Origin: Elusimicrobiota bacterium
Lineage (GTDB): Bacteria; Elusimicrobiota; Elusimicrobia; UBA1565; UBA9628
Direction: 5' to 3'
Length of the DNA: 17,407 nucleotides
NCBI GenBank assembly: GCA_028871595.1
Contig: JAGWMT010000040.1
Location: 1-17,407 of the forward strand
Shown here: positions 14,134 through 17,407 of the stretch, in pieces
Layout of the letters: every line of letters begins with the position of its first letter
Numbering within the stretch: position 1 is the stretch's first letter
Made by a program: the position numbers and the translations under genes
The notes under the pieces: model-generated
The model's database searches: none
The model's input: only the letters and a program-made list of their open reading frames with translations
Told to the model about the DNA's origin: nothing

Positions 14134-14916
14134 CTAACGCCCTCCCGTCGGAGCCTGAGGCTGGGGCTGGGGCGGGACGGTGTCCCCGACCGGACCGGGG
14201 GGCGGAACGGATTCCGCGGGCGGACCCGCCGTCGCGGTGGCCGGAGGCGGCGGCGCGGCGGGGGCCGGCGGCGTCTTCGCCAACTCGGCCTTCGGAATGG
14301 ACGAGCCCTTGATGAAGAAGACGACCCGGCGGTTCTTCGCGCGGTCCTCCGGCGTGTCGTTCGGCACGATCGGCCGGGTGTCCCCGTAGCCGACGGCGCC
14401 GATATGGTTCGCGGGAATCCCGTATTTCTCGATCAGCAGGCGCGTCACGCTCGTCGCGCGCGCGGTGGACAGCTCCCAATTCGAGTCGAAATACATGTTG
14501 TGAATCTGCTGGTTGTCGGTGTGCCCTTCGACCAGGATCTCGTGATCGGCGCCCAGCTTGCGCAGGCTGGGAACCAACAACGCCAGCTTCGAGTCGATCT
14601 CGGGCGTGGGCTCGGCGGCGCCGCTGCCGAAGAAGGACGCGCCGCCCTGCTCTTCCAGCGTGATCTTGAGCCCGTCCTTGTCGATCTTGACGTCGCCCTT
14701 CATCTGGCCCTTGTCCATCATCTCCTTCACCTGGGCGGCCGCGTTCTGGACGTTCTTGTTCAGCGCGGCGGACAGGGCGTACAGGATGACGAAGAAGCAG
14801 ACCAGCTCGGTCATCAGGTCCGCGTAGCTGGACATCCAAGGCGGCGCCGGGTGGCCGACCTTGGCCACCTTCGCGTCCGTCTCGTCGATGAACCCTCGCG
14901 GGGCGCGCAGAGGCAT
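14134..14916 (-). CDS. motB: Flagellar motor stator protein MotB (OmpA-like)
   Basis: Stator subunit that forms the ion channel with MotA and anchors it to peptidoglycan. The 260-residue protein has a short cytoplasmic N-terminus and one membrane helix (about 28-52) carrying the ion-binding aspartate Asp33 in SSYADLMTELVCFF. A plug/linker follows, then an OmpA-like peptidoglycan-binding domain (about 100-205) with VEGHTDNQ, NWELSTARA, GYGDTRP and NRRVVFFI. The tail from about 212 is strongly Pro/Ala-rich and unusual for MotB in length. It starts 9 bases after the MotA stop, and the pair is preceded by FlbD, which supports a true flagellar stator rather than an ExbD/TolR-type partner. Confidence 0.92.
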   Translation of the reverse strand: MPLRAPRGFIDETDAKVAKVGHPAPPWMSSYADLMTELVCFFVILYALSAALNKNVQNAAAQVKEMMDKGQMKGDVKIDKDGLKITLEEQGGASFFGSGAAEPTPEIDSKLALLVPSLRKLGADHEILVEGHTDNQQIHNMYFDSNWELSTARATSVTRLLIEKYGIPANHIGAVGYGDTRPIVPNDTPEDRAKNRRVVFFIKGSSIPKAELAKTPPAPAAPPPPATATAGPPAESVPPPGPVGDTVPPQPQPQAPTGGR

Positions 14917-14925
14917 AAGTTCGCC

Positions 14926-15747
14926 TTAGGCGGCGGGCGCCCCCGGGGCGCCCGGCGCGCCCGGAGCGGCCGGCGGCGCCTTCACGATCAGGCGCTGCGA
15001 CGGGGCGAGGTAGGCCTTCAGGTTCGCCTCCACCACCGACGGCGTCGCCCCGCTCTGAAGAAGCAGGACGCCGCGGATGATGATCTCCTTGACCAGCAGT
15101 TCCTCCTCGGAGCGCATCTTGAGCTTGCCGCCCATGGGCAGGAAGACCAGGTACCCGGAGCCCAGCCCGTAAAACGCCGCGGCCAGGGCCAGCGCCATGC
15201 GGCGCGGCACGGCCGACACGTCCTCGATGGACGAGAGCATCATGATCATGCCCAGGACCGTGCCGATGATGCCGAACGCCGGGGCGTAGGTGCCCAGCGC
15301 GTTGAGGATTTCGGCGCCGCCCTTGTGCCGCTCGCGAATGAAGCCGATCTCGGTCTCCAGCATGTTCCGGATGAACTCGTGGTCGGCGCCGTCCACGACC
15401 AGCTGGACGCCGCGGCGCAGGAAGTCGGATTTGATGTTCTTGATGTCGTTCTGCAGGGCCAGGAAGCCGTCCTTCTTGGCTTTCTGGGACAGATTGACGA
15501 AGGTGACCACGATGTCGGACGTGTCCTCGCCGTGGGAGGTCAAAGTCTTCTTGATGATCTTGCCCACGCCGATCACCTGGGCGAGCGGGAAATTGACCAA
15601 GGTGGCGCAGAAGGTGCCGCCCATGACGATGAAGATCGCCTCGGGATTGGCGAAGGGCTTGAAGCCCGCCGCGCCCTCGCTGTGGAAGATCATCCCCACC
15701 GTCAGGCCGAAGAATACGAGTATGCCGGCGAATGTCGCGATGTCCAT
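14926..15747 (-). CDS. motA: Flagellar motor stator protein MotA
   Basis: Inner-membrane stator subunit that couples ion flow through MotA/MotB to torque on the rotor. The 273-residue protein shows four membrane segments (about 3-21, 35-55, 150-171 and 185-204) and a cytoplasmic loop with LRRGVQLVVDG (about 110-120) and RHKGG. The channel prolines appear in YAPAFGIIGTVLGM (Pro156) and VFLPMGGKLK (Pro204). The C-terminus ends in a short Ala-Pro-Gly repeat. AGGAG at 15759-15763 overlaps the FlbD stop and serves as ribosome binding site 11 bases before the ATG. The MotA/ExbB superfamily also includes TolQ, but length and motifs favour MotA. Confidence 0.93.
   Translation of the reverse strand: MDIATFAGILVFFGLTVGMIFHSEGAAGFKPFANPEAIFIVMGGTFCATLVNFPLAQVIGVGKIIKKTLTSHGEDTSDIVVTFVNLSQKAKKDGFLALQNDIKNIKSDFLRRGVQLVVDGADHEFIRNMLETEIGFIRERHKGGAEILNALGTYAPAFGIIGTVLGMIMMLSSIEDVSAVPRRMALALAAAFYGLGSGYLVFLPMGGKLKMRSEEELLVKEIIIRGVLLLQSGATPSVVEANLKAYLAPSQRLIVKAPPAAPGAPGAPGAPAA
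14935..14953. repeat. Perfect GC-only inverted repeat in MotA 3' end
   Basis: Nine-base arms (14935-14943 and 14945-14953) pair perfectly around one central base. It lies within the codons for the Gly-Ala-Pro repeats at the MotA C-terminus, so it may be a by-product of repeat coding. It could also slow ribosomes or polymerase between motA and motB. Confidence 0.5.
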
Positions 15748-15761
15748 GAGGGGTTCTTCTC

Positions 15762-15992
15762 CTAAGCCGGGCCGCGCTCGTAGCCCGCGATCGGGTTGAC
15801 GGCTTTGCCCGCCGCGTTCACGGCCTTCCTGTATTCCACCACTTTCGCCACGATCTCGTCAGCTTTCTCCACGACCAGCACCTTGTTGCCGGTCGCCAGG
15901 TGCACGACGGTCTGCGGCCCGGGCTCCAGCGTCTCGATGAGCTCGGCGTTGACGACGACCTCCTGTCCGTTGAGCTTGTGCAGGGCGATCAT
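15762..15992 (-). CDS. flbD: FlbD family flagellar protein
   Basis: Small cytoplasmic protein of the FlbD family (PF06289), found next to motA/motB in the flagellar clusters of spirochaetes, clostridia and others; its molecular role is unclear. The 76-residue sequence starts MIALHKLNGQEVVVNAELIE, matching the family start (MI-L--LNG-E-VLNA-LIE). It continues with HLATGNKVLVVEKADEIVAKV, the usual conserved block. I chose the ATG at 15990-15992 because the family begins there and it overlaps the coiled-coil gene stop as ATGA; a purine-rich AAGAAGGGGGG lies upstream. An extension to 16040 would add unrelated residues. It is not the sigma54 activator called FlbD in Caulobacter. Confidence 0.88.
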   Translation of the reverse strand: MIALHKLNGQEVVVNAELIETLEPGPQTVVHLATGNKVLVVEKADEIVAKVVEYRKAVNAAGKAVNPIAGYERGPA

Positions 15993-17407
15993 TCGCCCCC
16001 CTTCTTGAACAGGCGCTTCGTCCAGGATTCCTTGCGGCAATCGTCCAGCTTCGCCGCCAGATCCGCCGCCTTCGCCCCGCTCTCGGCTGCCTTGCCCTCG
16101 AGCTCCTCCAGGCGCGCCGACAACTCGCGCACCCGCGCCTCCGCGCGCTCCACGGACGCGCGCGCCCCCCGCTCGCCGTCCGCCCGGGCGGCGGAGACCT
16201 CCTTGCGCGCCGCCTCGGCGTCTTTCCGCGCGGCGGCGGCCTCCGCGACGGCCTCGGCGCGGACGCGCTCCGTCTCCCGCGCGGCCTCTTCCGCGACGCG
16301 GGCGTGCTCCGCCTCCATGCGCGCCTTCTCGCTCGAGAGCGCCTCGCGGGCCTCGGCCTCCGCCTTGGCCCGGATCTCGGCCGCCTGAGCCTCTCCCTCG
16401 GCGCGGGCGCGTGTCAGCTCCCCGTCCACCTCGGCGCGGGCCTTCTCCAACTCCTCGCGCGCGGCGGCCACCTTCGCGGACTCCTCGCGGATCGCGTTCT
16501 CCCGCTCCGCGGACATCCGCTCCAGCTCCGCCTTCTGAGCCGCCATGGCGCGCGCCGATTCGGCGCGCTGGGCCGCCAGCGACTTCTCGGCCTGATCCTT
16601 GGCGTTCTGCGCGATCCGGCCCACCTGGGACTCCCGCGCCAGCTGAACGCGGGTCGACTCCAACGCTTCCTGCAGTCCGTTGATCTGCGCGGCTTGGGCG
16701 GTGGACAGACGCTCCAGCTCGGTCTTCTCGTGGTCCAAACGGGCGCGCTCGGCGTCGGCGACGGCCAGCCGCTGCTGCGTTTCGCGCAGCATGGACGAAA
16801 GGCGTCCCGCCTCCTCGCGCCCGTCCTGCGCCGCCTTCTCCAGCTCCTGGACGCGGAGGTCCAGCGCCTGCCGGAGCTCCTCCTCGCGGGTCAAGCGGCC
16901 CGCGCTCTCGTCGGCGCGCGCGCGCGCCGCCAGGAGGTCCGACTCCTTAGCCAGCAGGCGCTCCGACCACGCGGCGTCCTTCTGGGACACCTCCCGGTTC
17001 AAGCGCGAAATCTCGCCCTGCATCTCCTGGCGCCGTCCCTGGAGTTCCTCCTCCAGGTCCGCGCGCAGCTTCGCCTCCAGGCGCCGCTGCTCGGCCTCGT
17101 TCTCCTGCCGAAGCTGGTCGGCGATCTTCGCCGCGCGCTGGTTCAACTCGTCCTGAGCCTGGATCTTGAGCCGCGTCTTCTCGGACTCCAGCATCTGGAG
17201 GGACTGAGCCGTGGCCTCGGCGCGGACTTCCTTCTCGCGTTCCACCCACTTGCGCTGGAGCACGACGAATTCGGCCTTGTAGCGCTCCTGCGTGCGCTCC
17301 CACTCGCCGGCGGAACGTTTGAGTTCCTCCAACTGGGCGCGCGCGGAGGCGGACTGCCGCTCCAGCGCGCCGCACACCGCGCGCAGGCGCTGCAGCTCGG
17401 CCTGGGC
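15989..17407 (-). CDS. Long coiled-coil protein, N-terminus beyond right window edge
   Basis: The frame is open to the right edge, giving 472 residues of a longer protein. Almost the entire sequence is heptad-like and very rich in Glu, Ala, Arg, Lys and Gln, indicating a continuous coiled coil with no globular domain visible. The last residues (CRKESWTKRLFKKGGE) are basic and amphipathic, a possible membrane- or partner-binding tail. A GTG at 17377 could act as an internal start, but the coiled-coil pattern continues upstream (QAELQRLRAV), so the gene is best read as partial. It overlaps the flbD start by ATGA. A structural or polar-scaffold role near the flagellum is possible but rests on position alone; SMC-like and filament-forming proteins are alternatives. 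Confidence 0.8.
   Translation of the reverse strand, partial: AQAELQRLRAVCGALERQSASARAQLEELKRSAGEWERTQERYKAEFVVLQRKWVEREKEVRAEATAQSLQMLESEKTRLKIQAQDELNQRAAKIADQLRQENEAEQRRLEAKLRADLEEELQGRRQEMQGEISRLNREVSQKDAAWSERLLAKESDLLAARARADESAGRLTREEELRQALDLRVQELEKAAQDGREEAGRLSSMLRETQQRLAVADAERARLDHEKTELERLSTAQAAQINGLQEALESTRVQLARESQVGRIAQNAKDQAEKSLAAQRAESARAMAAQKAELERMSAERENAIREESAKVAAAREELEKARAEVDGELTRARAEGEAQAAEIRAKAEAEAREALSSEKARMEAEHARVAEEAARETERVRAEAVAEAAAARKDAEAARKEVSAARADGERGARASVERAEARVRELSARLEELEGKAAESGAKAADLAAKLDDCRKESWTKRLFKKGGE

Noticed and set aside
13951..15765. A 604-codon plus-strand frame opposite MotA/MotB
   Set aside because: Arg/His/Asp/Leu-rich shadow of the motA and motB codons with no domain signature.
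16020..17400. Quasi-periodic GC-rich sequence considered as a tandem repeat
   Set aside because: The periodicity comes from Glu/Ala/Arg heptads of the coiled coil; no exact nucleotide unit recurs.

Overview
The window is GC-rich, densely coding bacterial chromosome holding 15 protein-coding genes, two of them cut by the window edges. I see no rRNA, tRNA, CRISPR array, transposase or integrase gene, and no gene-free stretch longer than about 100 bases. Lipoprotein signals, a bifunctional PBP1A, a secreted AmpD-type amidase and MotA/MotB/FlbD indicate a motile, probably diderm (Gram-negative) bacterium. The gene mix is reminiscent of high-GC Elusimicrobiota or a similar uncultured lineage. That placement is a low-confidence impression, because no taxonomic marker is present.

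Layout. (1) Bases 1-1519, minus strand: a DUF3014 membrane protein followed by an aldo/keto reductase (cut at the left edge), joined by an ATGA stop/start overlap. (2) Bases 1542-2168, plus strand: a SAM-dependent methyltransferase divergent from DUF3014; its 3' end runs 59 bases into the amidase gene. (3) Bases 2110-8606, minus strand: a membrane glycosyltransferase (GT39/ArnT-like), a B12-binding radical SAM protein with its own near-consensus promoter, PBP1A 7 bases downstream of it, then a zinc amidase behind a hairpin-containing gap; this is an envelope-building block. (4) Bases 8665-10732, plus strand: an FAD-dependent glycerol-3-phosphate dehydrogenase-like protein and a CADD-family protein that keeps every residue known to matter in the chlamydial self-sacrificing p-aminobenzoate synthase. 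(5) Bases 10725 to the right edge, minus strand: one tight probable operon of eight genes (long coiled-coil protein, FlbD, MotA, MotB, lipoprotein, cysteine desulfurase, MnmA, lipoprotein with a pseudopilin-like domain). All junctions are ATGA overlaps or gaps of no more than 14 bases.

Functional reading. The operon on the right joins the flagellar stator to the sulfur-transfer pair that makes 2-thiouridine in tRNA. The centre serves peptidoglycan and glycan metabolism. The CADD-like gene suggests a non-canonical route to folate.

The most notable non-coding signal is promoter placement. At three genes a -10-like hexamer (TACAAT or TACACT) ends exactly six bases before the ATG, so the predicted transcript begins at or next to the start codon. 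This suggests leaderless mRNAs. Two of these form a divergent pair whose -10 hexamers overlap on opposite strands.
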